From assembly GCA_031763025.1 (NCBI GenBank), contig JASSKH010000006.1, positions 12,955,979 to 13,019,978 on the forward strand: a DNA stretch of 64,000 nucleotides, written 5' to 3'. The stretch comes from Macrocystis pyrifera (Eukaryota; Sar; Phaeophyceae; Laminariales; Laminariaceae). Every line of letters starts with the position of its first letter. Within the stretch, counting starts at the first letter, position 1. The translations under genes were made by a program, and so were the position numbers. Under the pieces are notes generated by a model that worked only from the letters and a program-made list of their open reading frames with translations, did not search any database and was not told the DNA's origin. Positions 10,140 through 25,000 of this stretch are shown one piece after another.

Positions 10140-13100
10140 GACAGAGGGCGCAGTTTTTTTTACCCGTTATTTGTGTGCTGAAGGATGTTGCCCCCGGTGG
10201 TTTCTGGGGGAACCGGCGGTGAGCTGGGGCTTCTAGGGCGCGGGCGAGAGGATCGCCGGGAAGTCGTCGCTAGGGAAACTCCCTAAGATGTCGGATCTGT
10301 AGTCCTTGTGCCAATTGCCGGCGTGCGGAGAGCTGTTTCGGGGATGTTGTCGATCCAGCCTGGAGTGGTTGTTGCGTTTGCTGTTTCACACAGTGCGTTT
10401 TTTCGTTTCTAAAACGTCCGCCTTTCAGGACGTACGTGAGGGAAACGTGAAAAAGCTTCAGAAAAACATTGAAACCCTAGTAATACTCTACGTGGTACGT
10501 AAGATGTACGTACGTAACTGGTATGTAAAAACAGCAGTATTTATTATTTCTCGATACTCTGTGAACTCATCGACGAGCACAGCACTCTGCTGACGCAGAG
10601 GCAGTATCAAGCCCCAGCGCGTGCCATGCGCGCTTGAGACTTCCTCCCTCCCGTATGTCGTGATGAGCAATACCGCCACTCGTCTTGTCTCCCGCTATCT
10701 GTTCGGCGATTGAACCACCACACGACACACGACACATGAGTCAGCTGCAATCCTGTGATTCGTTGCCATCGCATGAATATGTAACTGCTGCTCTAAAATA
10801 ACTTGAATGCAGAATGGTTGTTTGGGTTTCGCCGCACGTTTCGGTACCACCATCTATTCGCTGTTTTCGACGAAGATATGTCGTCCGTTTAAAGACGAGC
10901 CTACCAACGTACCTGGCATGAGCTTGCTCGTGGACTCTATTCAACACGAGCGGTATGCAAGGTTATTTTGAGTGGGGGGGATCGAGGTTCTTGTCAACCG
11001 TCTGCTGGACCTGTATCCTACAGCAGCAGCAGTATATAGTAGTATATAGAGTGGATTGTCTGCTGTAGAGCAGCACGTAGGGTGTACCGCTGCTGATTTT
11101 CTGGTGGTGCAGTAGTTCGTATATTAGTAATACTGTAGTTTGATGACAGATACCCACCACCACTGCTGTTTACCATTTACGCCATAAAACGACGAGGCGA
11201 CGCGGGATACCTTGTATCCGGTACGACTGGAGTACGAAATTGTAGGCCTATCGTGGGTCCGAGCTACCATAATATGCTGTATGCTGCTACGCGCACGAAG
11301 TGCGCCGCTGTTGCATCGTAAAAACGTCGGGCTCTACAGTAGCAGCATTATAATAGGTCTATCTATCTACGAGGCTCATGAGCAAGACACGGCTACCCTT
11401 TGTCACAGCTTGCTGCGACAACGATCCAGTCAAATTGACAAAAGGTTCCGTCAGGGTTTACTCCCCTGCGTGTAATGATCAGAAGTGATAACTCGTTGAC
11501 TGACGTGGCCGTAGATAGTAGGTTGGTTGCGGTGTCGGGCCCTATTGCAGTAGAACTGTAGTACAAGGTAGTAGATATGACACTGTGCGACAAGGGGGCT
11601 TACCTACTCCTGGCCGTTTTAATCAACGAAGATGGTTCGCCAGTCGTACACACAAACAACATATGACAGCCGAGGGTGTCCCGTGATGAACAGCAAGAGT
11701 CAGGTGATTGGCACAAAATACAGTAGTACGTACCGGACACCTATACTGGTACTTTACGAAAACTTGTCGACGTCTTATTTCTTAATTGAGAATGGGTGCG
11801 TTCGACTTTTACACTACGTACGTAACTTCAGTATCACAACTCCCGAATTCCTTATTATGCAGTAAATCTCAGCCTGCATTTCTTACTGCTCGATTTCTCG
11901 TGTGCTAGTGTATAGTGAGTGGGGAGGCGGTGCTAAGAAACGTCAATCTAGCGTCCAGGCCTACACCACTCTTGACAACTCTGGTCTACTCTCAATCAGG
12001 TATCTTTCTGAAAATATAGTTCCTTATTTTCTCGGCAAAATCCAATCGTTTTCAGCTTTTTATGTTCTTATTTAAGTGGAAAGTAAAAGGGATGATATAC
12101 TAAATAAATAAATACAATGTGTCGTAAAAACCGCACCTCACGTACAGACGAGTAAAACACGGAGAGTAACTCCCACAGATGTTTACCGCACGGACTCACG
12201 GGGTGTGTATTAAAATTAAGTGGTTTATGACAGCAAGGGAGATGACGCTGAACCGACCATCAGCGTATTTATATAACATTCATAGCACAGCAGCCTTCCT
12301 GATGACAACACTGATGGAAGGTTGTGGTTTTTACCGTTACTAACACCAAGTACTTGGTGCCAAGCTCCGGAGCGGCCTTGTTTCCCAACTTGGGTAGGCG
12401 TCTATCGCTATGGTTTCTTATGTGTGACTATGTCTTAACAGGTATATTGTTGCCCATTTTGACCTGTGTTTTTTACACCCACTTCCCTGTTTTATTGGGA
12501 AAATTTGAGGCTTCTTCATGAATGGTAGTTCTTAAATGCGGGCCCCCTTTACGGTTGTACGTACTCGTAGAGAAAACACGTTTTAGAACTCGACGAACTA
12601 GATCTCTTACTGCTGCAACAGTAGTATGATCATTTCGTGTACGTTGTCGTTGTAGATGCCGGATTTCAACGCAAGCAAAGATGCCGGCGGTGCTGATATC
12701 TTCTCGCGCAGCACTGCGTACAATACGTACGTACCAGGTACACAATACTAAATATTGTAACACGGCACCCTCTCCCATGTAATAGGTCGTTTAGCGCAAT
12801 GCCGCACAGCGCAGCAAGTGAATTTCCATCGTTATAGTGTGTACCATAGCCTTGCTCAACAAACTCAGGGTAATATTTAGACTAACCTTGCAGACTGGTG
12901 TGACTTGATATCTTTTAATTTGGTCGCCTTTCAACATGATATAATATTCGTGAGACGAACGACGGAACTTTTGACGAAGAATACGCTGATATTACGAGTA
13001 GCAACTTTTAGTGATTTTGGAACGAGGGCATTTTTTTCAGAGATGTTCTGCCTGATCACAAGTGGTCGCGTTCGGCGTGCAGTCCTCAAGGGAAAAAAAA

Positions 13101-15100
13101 AAAAAAAAAAAAACGGGTCAATAGTCGGGGAGATAACTCGTTGAGTCTCCAAGTAGTCGGCGCCGACACACGAAAACGCCCGATTTTTTTTTGCTGATTA
13201 TTGAAAAATCCAGAATTGAAAAATAAAAAGATGAAGACCCCACGCCGACGTCGATCGAGTACCATTCAAGTTGTAGCATTTATTTGAACTGTCGATCATC
13301 GGCTCCAACATCACGGTAGTGGCTTATTCTTCGTGGCCGAGTTAATTCTTCGTTCCATGAATATCATGTTTTTGATAGATGGCCAGGGAGGGGTACTCGA
13401 TGTCATACATGATCGTCGTAGGGACGGGGGGGTCCGGCTGCTTCCTAAGAGTTGTGTTTTCGTGTCGATATGGTAAGCTCGCACCGACGCTTGAGTCTGT
13501 TAGCGGCGAAGTGCCAAAGCTACGGATGGATACCAAACGACAGGACGACTGTGTTGTTGTACCGCTGCATCGTGCAGACTGGTTCGACTTGATTTGTGTC
13601 TATAAAATTATGAAATACGTCAGCTGTGAGTCCGACTAATTAATTAAGTAGTTGATTCTCAACTTTGCAAGCTGCGTAATACGCCTCGTCTATACCTCAT
13701 TTTTTACTGATTTTTAAAAGTTGTATGATAAGCCGTTCGCGCGAAATCTATCTGTCATTCCTTGTTAAGGATACAGGTCAGTGACTCCCCTGGATGCTAC
13801 CCGGGTCAACAAGACAATTATATTTTTAAATCTTGTTGAGCAGGCAAGATCTGTGTAAGTGGTGCGGCCCTCCCCATTCCAGTGCTGCGCACCACCGTCG
13901 TCGATCGTTCTCATCGCGCGCTCGTATAGTACATACGAGCGCCATCATGATGACGGCCAGCAACCCAAGCAAGAGACGCTGGTTTTTTTTTCGCGGAGTA
14001 TACAGGTGGGCTTCCTAGGTTCTGTGGTTGGATGGCCCTCTCATAGCGCCGGGTAAATCGCGGATGCTGCGTACATGCGCCGCACGAAAAAAAAACAAGC
14101 GAGCGCGTGTCCGATGCACGGTATCGACCAAAAGTACGATTAATCTGGGGAACTCACTGCTGAATCAGATTACAGTACGGCACACAGGTTGCTAGTTGAT
14201 ATAAAGGAGGGGGGGGGGGCATATCATAGCAATCAGAACATCAGAACCCACGATGGACCCCAAAACCGTGTATGTATTCCCCATTGCTTGCACACCATAT
14301 TTTGTTCTGAACACCAAAATCCCCCGCAATGGTATTGAATGCGGTAGCGAAATATAGACTGCTGGGTGCGGGACAATACTAATCGCGCACTCTCCTCTAC
14401 GTAAGAGGTCACTTTTGGTCGGTATGCCAAAGCTCGAACCGACTAAAAGCGAGACGATGAACTGTTCTGCCCAAACCCTGTTACACGAGGTCGCGCCTGT
14501 ATATCGAGGCAGCTGCGAAACGTTCCCACCGGTATTCGGACACCTACGTTATTTTCTTAACAGGAATGAGGAATGAATGCTGCCTCAGGCTGGATTGATC
14601 AATATCATCCCACACCAACTCCAGTGTATCGGCTCCTGAAGAACTTCTGTCGACTGGTACTACGATACGGAAGAGGTCACTTTAGGGTTTCGCAGCCCCT
14701 ATTTTGCAGCCGCTCAGAGACACTCGGTCGAGTGGCCATCCTACTTCTAGGTTGTCGAAAGAAGATCTGCTTTTTTTGTTTCGCGATACGCACCAACGGT
14801 AGACTCTGTTTGTTTCAAAAAATCGTTTTCAAGTCCACTTTTGATTGAGGGCGTAGAGAGCCACTCGTCCGAGTATCCCATACGCGGGGGGCGGGGGGGA
14901 GAAATTGGGGTAGCTCCCCTGCCATACCACCAGAAGTGCAACGTTTTCTTCCCCGGAATTGTTAGCCGTAGATCCTGGCGGGACTCTTGTGTATTATGAG
15001 GCTACTGATAGTAACGGTGCTGCAGAGATACTTGTGGTAAGCGGGCCGCAGGCCTTTTGGTCGCCACAGCTTCCCCTCGGTTACACCCGACGAAACGATG
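10140..15100. other. Gene-free interval
   Basis: About 5 kb with no exon I can support on either strand. Open frames are short and AT-rich or cross repeats. It holds scattered CAG/CTG patches (near 11020), an A-run at 13091, a G-run at 14209 and one family H element. Confidence 0.5.
14206..14336. mobile_element. Family H MITE-like repeat with G-run
   Basis: A run of G is followed by CATATCATAGCAATCAGAAC and AACCCACGATGGACCCC, then ACACCATATTTTGTTCTGA, and ends AATCCCCCGC. The ends are imperfect inverted repeats. Confidence 0.65.
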
Positions 15101-15111
15101 TTTCTATGTTC

Positions 15112-15200
15112 TCAGCAGGAGATGAAGGGAGCCAGCGTAGCCTCGAGGTCATCGTCGCTTCCAACGCCGCAAGCGACGTCCGCCACGAACTCTTGGAAGC
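15112..15200 (-). CDS. EF-hand-like gene, terminal exon
   Basis: Acceptor CGATGACAG. It encodes FQEFVADVACGVGSDDDL and then ATLAPFISC, followed by TGA. The EF helix pattern supports membership in the same gene. An 84-codon frame on the opposite strand (14959-15213) overlaps it and is treated as a shadow. Confidence 0.6.
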
Positions 15201-18200
15201 CTGTCATCGTTAAACCATCCTCTTCTCCTGCGTCCTGTTTGTTTCGACATTTGGGCAAAAAAAAAATGCATGCGAGAGAGGACACCGTGCATAGTGGGTG
15301 AGACGGGAAGGGACGAGATGGACTCCCACCTCATCATCTAGATCTCTCAAGGGAGACAAAAATCAATCCCGATCTTGTACACAGGATCGATTTATAGCTC
15401 ATGTCGCCGAGTGGGATCCCGTATAATCTGCATGGTCTATTGATAGCACATGCTTCCTCGATTTCGAACCTGTACCTTACAGATCCTGCACAACTTCTCA
15501 TAACGGCAAGTGAGGAACTAGATGATCTACCGTAGACAGATAGATCAGATTGCTCAGGCAGATCAGACAGATCATCACCTATCTGTCCGAGGTGTGATAT
15601 ATTTTCGATTTTTTCCGTCCGTCACACCCGTTAACTGCCGTCGGGCAGCGCATCGTTTTGCTCTGTAGTAGGTTGCGCCACACCCTTGAGAAGATTCGGT
15701 TTTCAACCGAAACCAAGACTTGGGAAAAACAAAATAATGGGATACCGTTTCATATTCATATCATGTCTAAACGCTCCCAATATTTCCGCCCGGAGGGGTA
15801 GATGATACTCCTCTGACCGGAAATATAGTAAACGTTGATATTGAATTCATAATTCAACCCGGTACTATATTTCCGTCAAGAGTGGGTTTCCCGGTGGCTT
15901 AGTAGGTGGTCCGCGTGCGTACTAAGATCAATTTCGTGGGTTCAAGCCTGCCGAGTGCATATTGGTGAAGGTTTTTTCTTGCATAAAAAAATGATTACTG
16001 TAGTGGAAAGCGTGAAAGCGTGAGCTAGCTACTTCGATGAAAATCGACGAGCAGTGGGAATGCTGAACCCTATGCGTGACAACCAATGAAAGCACGTACC
16101 GGGGGGGGGGGGGGGGGACGACACCTGTGACCACGGCTTGTCCAGCAGAAGATCTCTGAGGGTGAAACCTCCTACGAGTTAAGCTGGGAAGTAAAAGTCA
16201 TGATTTAAAAAAAAAAAAAAGTGATACCGCTCAAGAAAGCACGATAGTATGATACAGGAAAGCTTCGGTCCAGGCTGGAACTCCTACTACACGCTGCGAC
16301 ATGGAGGGAAAAAGGAATTCACCTGATAGAGTGGCCAATTCTCCAGAAGCGTTCTCCATGCTCCTTGCTCCCCATGGTCGTAACTGGCATAAAAAAAGAA
16401 CACAGGGTACATAAAATAGTAGCTGGAATTAGAAACCCGATATGGGGTATCAAATAATGTGGCTGGAACTAGAAATCACTATTGTCGAAGTACGTAGCTA
16501 AAATCAGAAAAAAAGTAGGGCTGGGCACTGGTTGACTCAGTCAGTAGCGATTATTATGTCATCACAATCAACCAGTATACTGGATTGCAGCAGCATTATG
16601 TCTCTCCTCTCTCCTCTCTTCTCTCTCCTCGCTCCTCTCTCCTCTCTCCTCCCGAAACGCTATTGGTGGGTTTCCGTAGTTAAATATGGCGTGTTTCTTG
16701 AGCGCACGTGCGATACAAAGTAGTGGCGAATTATCTGGTCAGGTCAATCAGTAGATTACTACTGGCAATACATACTGTGCCGTATAAATCATTATTGTAG
16801 GGTATTGTTCATAGCTGAAATTAGAAATTAGAAATCGTTGTGTGGTGATAAGGGTTTCGTCGATTCAAGCAAGCCCGCATCGGGGTCAGCGGGGGGAGGG
16901 GGGGGGGGGGTTCGTGAGCGGAATCTTGAGGCGTGTTTGCTCCTCTTAGTCCTCGGAATCCACTCTGGTGGCGTGGGGTGTCTTGACGCTTTTTTTAAAC
17001 TGCAAACCGTGTCTGGAGCTCGAAACTGCTTGGAACTTAAGTTGCACGTGCACTCTCGCCTGGTTTTCTGGTGCGATGAGCTGCACTACAACAGGCAGCT
17101 TGCATCATGAGGGTTCCCGTCAATATCAGGCTAGAACCCGGCTTATGTGAATATGAGGCGAGGGAAGGCTGTGGACACAATTCTGTGTGTTCCTTGGGTG
17201 AAACGGTTTTAATACGCCAGCTGCCGGTATGGTGTATGCGCGGAAAAATCCATCCACAGGGCTTAGTCGCTGCGTCAAGCAGCAAACAATCCCTCGATAC
17301 AACTAACCGATGTGTCGCACCAACCACGGCGTCGCCTACGGGAAACAAGGTAAAACACTATTCCATCCCTTGAGAAAAAAAAGGGAAGAAAGTTCCGAAT
17401 ATTTTCCAGAATAATGGGAAGAAAGCTCCGATTGTTTCCCACCCTACGACAGAAAACGATATCAGCAAGTGGTTTCCTTATTTCGGGGGGTGTTTGTGCA
17501 TGATCAACGTTGAAGCTCGTGCTGCACATTAAACGCAACACGAACATTCACGGCAAAAAAAAACGTATTTTCCTGTGTAGATATGTACGTACCCGGTGCA
17601 AACATCACCCAGACTTTTCTTGAGACCCTTCGGCGTGAGAACGCCTGTCCCGGCACGGTCTAAAACTCGGAAGATGTCGGTGGCGGCTTGCCGCTGTCGC
17701 CTGCTAGCGGGTCCGTGAAGCCCCCCGAGAATGTCGGAAACGCTCGCGGACTTGCCTCCTGCTGGGGCGAAAAAATCGATCACCTGTTGCATGCGTCGTA
17801 TCATTTCGTTCGCACAGGGTGGGGGGATGCACGTTTGTTTTGTTACTCGCGTGCTATGATACGTTGAAGCTGATAAAAAAATAACAAATCTCCATCCCAT
17901 TTATTTTCTTCGCCCTGCTTTTCTCTCTCCCTCCTGCTGCTGTAGTCGTAACTGAGACCCGGGGTCACATGCAGTAGTAGGCTCTCTCCCTACCCCCTCC
18001 CCACCACGGTTCTTGCCTTGGAAGGCATTTTTATATCGCGACAAGAATTCAGTCCTATTTTCCCTCGTCGACTACTAACAGCATCGAATTGCGTGCTGCA
18101 CATTGATCGTCGCAACCGTAAATAACGAACACCGGGTTCTCTTTCTTTCTTTCGGGGAATGTTTTACGAGTGACCAACGTTGAAGCTCTCATCACATTGA

Positions 18201-21200
18201 TTGCCGGACGGCAAACGCAGTAATTGTAACACTAGGGTGGGCTATTGTACGCATGGAAAAAACTCTATATTCCTCACGCAACAAACAGCGGTGGTCGGCA
18301 GTGATCTTGAGAGAAATCGTGAGCTTATGATAAGGCCGATGAACAGGCAGAGCAGTCCCACGGGTTACTCTGTGCACCACTCTGCCCCCAACTTTAAGGA
18401 TGTTTTGTGCTATACTATCTCATACCTCTGGACGGCAAGGCATACATCCCTACCGTACGTAGCACACCTCTTTAAGTGTGAAAGTTCAACCCCAACACAT
18501 ACCTACCGTACGCAGCGCGCTTCTATACGCATGAAAGTACAACCCCAATACATACGTACCGTACGCAATACGCCGCTTTACGTATGAAACCCCAATAAAT
18601 ACCTACCGTACGTCGCACGCCTATCTACGTATGAAAGTGCAACCCCGATACATACCTGCCGTACGTACTGTAGTAGGCCTGTTTATGCATGAAAGTGCAA
18701 CTCCAATATATATATATATATATATATGTATATCTACCGTACGTCGCATGCCTCTTCACGTATAAAAGTGCAACCCCGATCCAAACCTACCCTTAATGAT
18801 GATGACTTTACTATTACGGGGGACCATAGTAAATAGGACCTACGGTACACACAAAAAACTATGTACTGGTATGTCCCTACCTTACGAAAAATATTTGGTC
18901 CTATTTACTATGGTCCTCCGTAGTAGTAAGGCCATCATCGTTGCCTACCCCAGTACGCCTCTTTACGTATGAAAGTAGTACTGCTGACTGCGTTGCACGG
19001 AAAACCGCGGAGGGAGAGAAGCCTACGTAAGTTCGTCCCTTCACAGGTCGAGTTGGGAATAATCTAATAATCTACTGTCTATATTAAGAACGGCAGTGCG
19101 GGGGGACGTACAGCAGTAGTGATTACGGGGGGCCATAGTAAATAAGACCGCAAAATGTTAGTAAAAATGGGGAAATATATAGGTTTTTGTGTGCACCGTA
19201 GGTCCTGTTTACTATGGTCCCCCGTAGTAGAGAGCAGAACCAAATTGGTGTGTAAACAGAGGAGGGTACATCATTTTAAAGTCCATCGCGGGTTTGGATT
19301 ACTACTGTATGTATATATGGCCCCCATATCGCTGTAGACTGTAGACTGTAGAGTGTACTGCAACAACTTATCGTTCGCTGTGGACGATCGTGCGGAAGGA
19401 GGAAAGCCGTTTTTGAGGTGTTTTCTGCCCCCCCCCTCCCGAAGGGAAGGGGAGGCACCCAAAAAAAAAAAGCGCGCCACAGTCTGTCCGTCGACATAAG
19501 CACCACTTTGATGCTGCTTTGTACAGTAATACAAACACCGACCGGCCACTATATTGACGTCCAGATTGGTGTCGGCCTATCTACGTACCCCCTTGGGACT
19601 GCACCCACCCATGAATCGGGTAAAAGCTACTTGGAAGTTGGTAGAAAGAGAGGAGGACAGTTTTTTTTTTCTTTTTCTTTTTCCAGTGGTACGTTTTGCG
19701 GTGGCAGACACGTCCAACTCGAATCCGCCAAGTGTTTGTGCCCCAAGTGTGGGCGGCGAGGGGGTACTACGATAGAGGTGTGAAGGCTCTTTTTGTGTCC
19801 TGATACTTTATAGCAGACGAGGCTTTTAGGCCTGCAGTCTCGAGCAGGCCCGTTTTGGGGACAAAACTACTTAGAATTTGAGCAGTGTGTCTCTTTTAGA
19901 TCAGTTTTGGGGACACACCACTTGGAACCAGAGCGGTTTGTCCCCAATTCGGGACATGCAGTACTAAAGGAGTTGACCCAATATCGCTGGAATACAGGCA
20001 TGGCACGTTCATTTGTGTGCTAATACAGCAGCAAGCAGTAGTGGTATTCGAGCTATACATACCTCCTGAAGCTGTACTGCTGTTACGTATCATAGGCCAT
20101 GTCATGGGAGATGTCATCTTGTTTTTTAATACTGCGCCAGGTTGTTGGGTGAGAGACAGAGAGCCCCTACACTGCTGTGATCAAGTGAGGAGCCTCAGAA
20201 AAAACAAAATTGTTGCGCCGCCATCGTACCAACTTTTTTGGTCGCTGCAATAGCTTTCCCACTGTAAATTCGAGCAGTTTGTTCTCGAAAACGTACCGGT
20301 ATACCCTCTACAGAGATTACATATGTATTCCATACTCCAAAATCCAATCAACTACCGAGCCCAAAGTCCCCCGAGAAGAGTGGAACTCCCTTCCTGCCGT
20401 ATGGATTTGGCCTCGATGTAGTTTATTATGAGACCTCTTGGCCGTTTGCGTCTGCGACTAAATAAAATGTACTGAGGGGTAGGGATAGATGCTTTTTATA
20501 TTAATGACTTGAGCTACTACGGAGGACCATAGTAAATAGAACCTTCGGTACACACTAAAACTAAACATTTCCTTATTTTTACTAACAATATTTAGTCCTA
20601 TTTACTATGGTCTCCCGTAATTGCGTGGAATAATTTGTTTCAGCAAATGGAGGGAAACGAGGTATAACCCTTTTACCACCACAAACATATTCCACTCTAA
20701 TTCCAAGCGACATTTTCCCACCCACAGAAACGACACGTGAAGTTTCATGCCAACCCTTTTAAACAGCTACATAGCACTCTCTCCCCAATTGCAAGCGCAG
20801 TTTGTATATTATTACGGGGGTCCATAGTTAACGGGACCAAATTTTGTTAGTAAAAATAGGGAAATATATAGGTTTTAGTGTATATCACAGGTCCGGTTAA
20901 CTATGGACCCCCGTAATAGTATTTTATCCAGATGATCCTTATAAATCGGGAGGTTATGTACACACGGTACCTTGGTGCCATATCTGCCTTGGACAACGAG
21001 CGGGATATCAAAGCTTTTGTGCAAATCGATCCCTCACAAGCAGCTACGTGTTGTATATAGAAGGACTAGAGAAAAGCCGCGGAAACCAAACGCGTGTGTG
21101 ATACCTTCTCCGAGTCAGCGACGTCCAGCTTGACGGCCATTCCCTTCATCGTTTCCACCAAGTCCATCGGCTGAACCAGTGCCAACGTGTCTGGTGAGGA

Positions 21201-22010
21201 CTCGCACCCCCGCTGTCGCAACGCATCTCGCAGCCGGACAACTCCCATTTTGCCGGTTTGGAGGGCCTGGTAGCAAGACATGACGGCAGGAGAGCGAAGA
21301 AACGAACAACGGAAAAAAACGCGGACAATTAGGAAATGGAAAAAAAATACGTGATATACCCGGGGGGGGGGGGGGAGGGGGGAGCGGGAGGAGAGATAGG
21401 GGAGGAGGGTGTACATAGTTGTCGCTCATCACGTTTTTTCCATATTTTTCATAAAAACGTTTGGCTTTTCTTTTCTCATCCCCTTCCTGTTGCGCCTAGG
21501 AAAAGGATCGTTTTCTCGCTCCTACATATCAACAGTGTATTAAGCTTTTCCTTGTTACATTCTTCTATTTCCATCAGCTCCTCCTCCAGCACGCCCCGTT
21601 TCTCCCTCGTAAGTGCGTTTCACATTTTTCCACAACGTGAGTTCTACTCTCTTTTGCTTAGCCATCTTCATCCTCCTCCTCGGGACTAGCGGTACACCCC
21701 TTTCTTCTTTCTGGCAGGGCCACAGGTCCTCTACGAGAAATTTCAGTTTCAGCTCTCTCGCATTCGCGCTCCAGAGGGGACGTTTTAATTCCTATCTTAC
21801 CAGCTAGGCAGACATTGCTCGCACCGAGCACGAAGCGCCGCGAGGTTGTTCGGCGAGTCGCTTGAAGGGTGCGCCGCATCTTGGGGGGGGGCGGCATATC
21901 ATAGTAATCACGACACCATGACAGACCCAAAAAGCATGTATCCCGCTGTGTTTACACACCTTGTTAGGTTCTAATTATTATACCCCCAATAGAACCAAAC
22001 ATGGTGTAGG

Positions 22011-22048
<38 letters not shown>

Positions 22049-25000
22049 CGTACTCATTTGTTGCTTGCCTTACTCATTTGACCATTGACCACGCATCCCT
22101 TTCGAGACGGAGTCAGCTGTGTTTACACAACATATTAGATTCTAATTATTGTACCCCCCCATTAGAACCGAACATATAATAGGGGAGGGTGGGGGGGGGG
22201 GGGGGTGAAGGGGGATAAACCGCGGTCTTGTACAAACGACATACACCCTCCTTGCAGCTATTCCACTCCATTGTTTTTGCACAAGTGATAACCATGTCGT
22301 TTCGGCATTTGCGCTAAGAACCGATGGACAGCCTTTTAGGGTTTCCGAGAAGGCGTTTTTCGTCTCTTCCGTTGACTAACCAAGTCTCACGGGCGCAACC
22401 TTCACGACTAGCGGCTCAATTGTTCTAGCGAGCACGTATTTCACCTTTGCAACGAAACGATCTACGGCCTTGGGCTTTCCGGGAAGTTTCCTCGTCTCTC
22501 CCAATCGGAACGCAGCTGGAACTCCCATGTTGGCGCTGGTCACCGCGTCAGTCCTGAAGCGAACGGGACGCACCGAATCGGCTTCCACGGTCCTGAGGGG
22601 AGAGGGGGGAGAGGGGGCATACGCCGTGGGGTGCTGGTCAGTTGCTAGTATTGGCGTACAATTATAGCCGTTTTTTCAGTATGCTGAATACACACCACAG
22701 ATCATGCCGATCATAGAGATCGAGAATCCGTCCACCCTGACACATCCAGATGATCGAGTAGAGGGATCGATGATATGTCCGCACTGTGAAAACAGCAAAA
22801 AATATACCAGTCAGACAGACAGACAGACGACTGTCCGTCCACGACCCTTTGCTGCCCTTGCTCCAACCTTCCTGCTCATGGCTTGCTCGTCTATCTATTA
22901 CGGGGGGCCATAGTTAACAGGACCAAATATTTTTAGTAAAAATAGGGAAATATATAGGGTTTTGTGTGTACCATAGCTCCTATTAACTATGGACCCCCGT
23001 AATAGTTCTGACTCCAAAAATGGTGAAGCCGCTGTCCAGACTAGGCTCTATCCCCACGCCAGATGGGTGTGGGTCTGTCACCCCCTCCTCCCCTTCCTCC
23101 CTTATCAATTCGTCTCTCTTGTGCACAAGGCGTGCGTTCTCACCAGGTCTCGCGATATTCCTTGAGCTGGGCGGGATCAGAAATGCCCCCTGCCATCTTG
23201 AAGCTGGAGCTGAACTCCTTACCCTATATAGGATGCAGATGTCAGCGTCAAATTTGTTATCGGGGGGCTTCAGCTAGCAAAAAGGAGGGCTCTTCACGAG
23301 TCATGACACAACCCGCGGGTCGGATCGGGTCGGGTCGAGGCGAGTCGAGTCGGGTCGGGTCGGGCCGGGTCGGGTCAGGTCGGGTCGGGTCGGGTCGGGT
23401 CGGGTCGGGGGTTCGGGAGGGTTCGGTCGGGTCGGATCGGATCGGGTCGGGTCGGGTTGGGTTGGATTAAATCGGGTCGAGTCTGGTCGGTTCGGGTCGG
23501 ATCGATGTCGAGTCGGGTCAAGAGGTTTTCACACTCTCACCGACCGGATCCGCGAGGTTTGACTCGACCTGTGAACAACCCTGCTAAAAACGATGGTACA
23601 CAACAGCAGCAGCAGCAGCAGGATAACGTGGAAACCCACAAGCATACCAGTAGTACATGCAGCATTCGCAAAAGGATAAGCCTTCCCCGACGCTGTCTAT
23701 ACGGCACGTAGGGATAGAGCACCACAAAAAAAATGGTCTGTGGATCTTTACTTGAAGAGAGCTCTCCGACACCTAACCCAAAAACGGACTTTGAGGGAAC
23801 GTATGCACTCAACTACCGTATTAATGCGAGTAAACGCCCCCTCCCCCTTCCCCCCCCCCCCCCCTCGGACCGACTTTTCGAGCCCGATATCTCAACAGCA
23901 AGAAACGTGTCGGCACCGAAAAGCCTCAAGGGGTGGGGTTGGACAAATCTCGTCGAGGGATGTCCGAAAACGTGTCGTTCGGAATTGGCACCTTCTCTTT
24001 TGTTACGGAGTTATCGAGCTCGAAAAGTCGGTCCGGCGAAGGGGGGGGGGGGGGGGGGGTACTGGCATCGTTACGGTATATAGATGAACGTTTAATCGCA
24101 TAGCCTGTTTGTAGGTATATTACGAGTAATTTCGGAAACCAAAAGAAGATGGGATCCTTACGATATTGGGTAGCTAGTTCCTCAGTGCTCTTAAGGAGCA
24201 CCGTCAGTCAGTCACAAAGTATTTGGCCAAAAAGAGCCACCCCTGTCTTAATACTATCTTAGCCAAAATCCTTCCATTTGAAAATCGATCGAAAAATGCG
24301 GTCGCTCGTACCAAATCAATGGTTTGAACCGTATCAGGTGCATACCAGGTCTATACCTGATATTAAATAATATATGAGTGTATATACTGATGTTGCTTAC
24401 CTTTTTGTTGATGATGTCTCCGGGGGGGGCAAACTCGCTGCTGGTAATGCTCGCCCAGTGAGAGTCCCCCTGCCGCTTGTCGTAGTTCATCACCCGGCTA
24501 TAGTCGATGCTGGGATCCTCTGGGGGGGGTAGTCCAGCGCCGAACCTGTCCCAAAGAAAAGAAGAAGAGGCACGCGTGTTGGTTTTAGTTTACCGACAGT
24601 GACGATCACAAGTGCTGATTTAACAGAGGGACAAGTCACCTTAAGAAAGGGCTGAGATACCTCTTTGTTTGGTACAGGTTGTCGAGCAGGCAAGAGCTCA
24701 CATAAACCTCGCCCTTCATCCCTGTTCTCCACCTGAGATACTTCCTCTCAGGTAATCAAAGTACGTCCATGTTACCTAACCTCAGGTAACTACAGGTATT
24801 TCGAGGTATTTTGAAGGCCAGCCGTACCGTAACACCCAATAAATATTTACCTGGTAGGTCCCAGGTTAATGCTCGCCGCCGAGTACGGTAAATCTAATTT
24901 TCTTAGCGATCAAGATGCGTTCTCATCACCCTAAATTGATGTTGTTACCGACCTTTCGAGGCGCTTCAAGGCAATACATACCGAAACAACACCAGTGTAT

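Noticed and set aside
14959..15213. 84-codon plus-strand ORF that looks protein-like
   Set aside because: It overlaps the terminal exon of the EF-hand-like gene in antisense and has no splice partner. I preferred the minus-strand exon, though not with full certainty.
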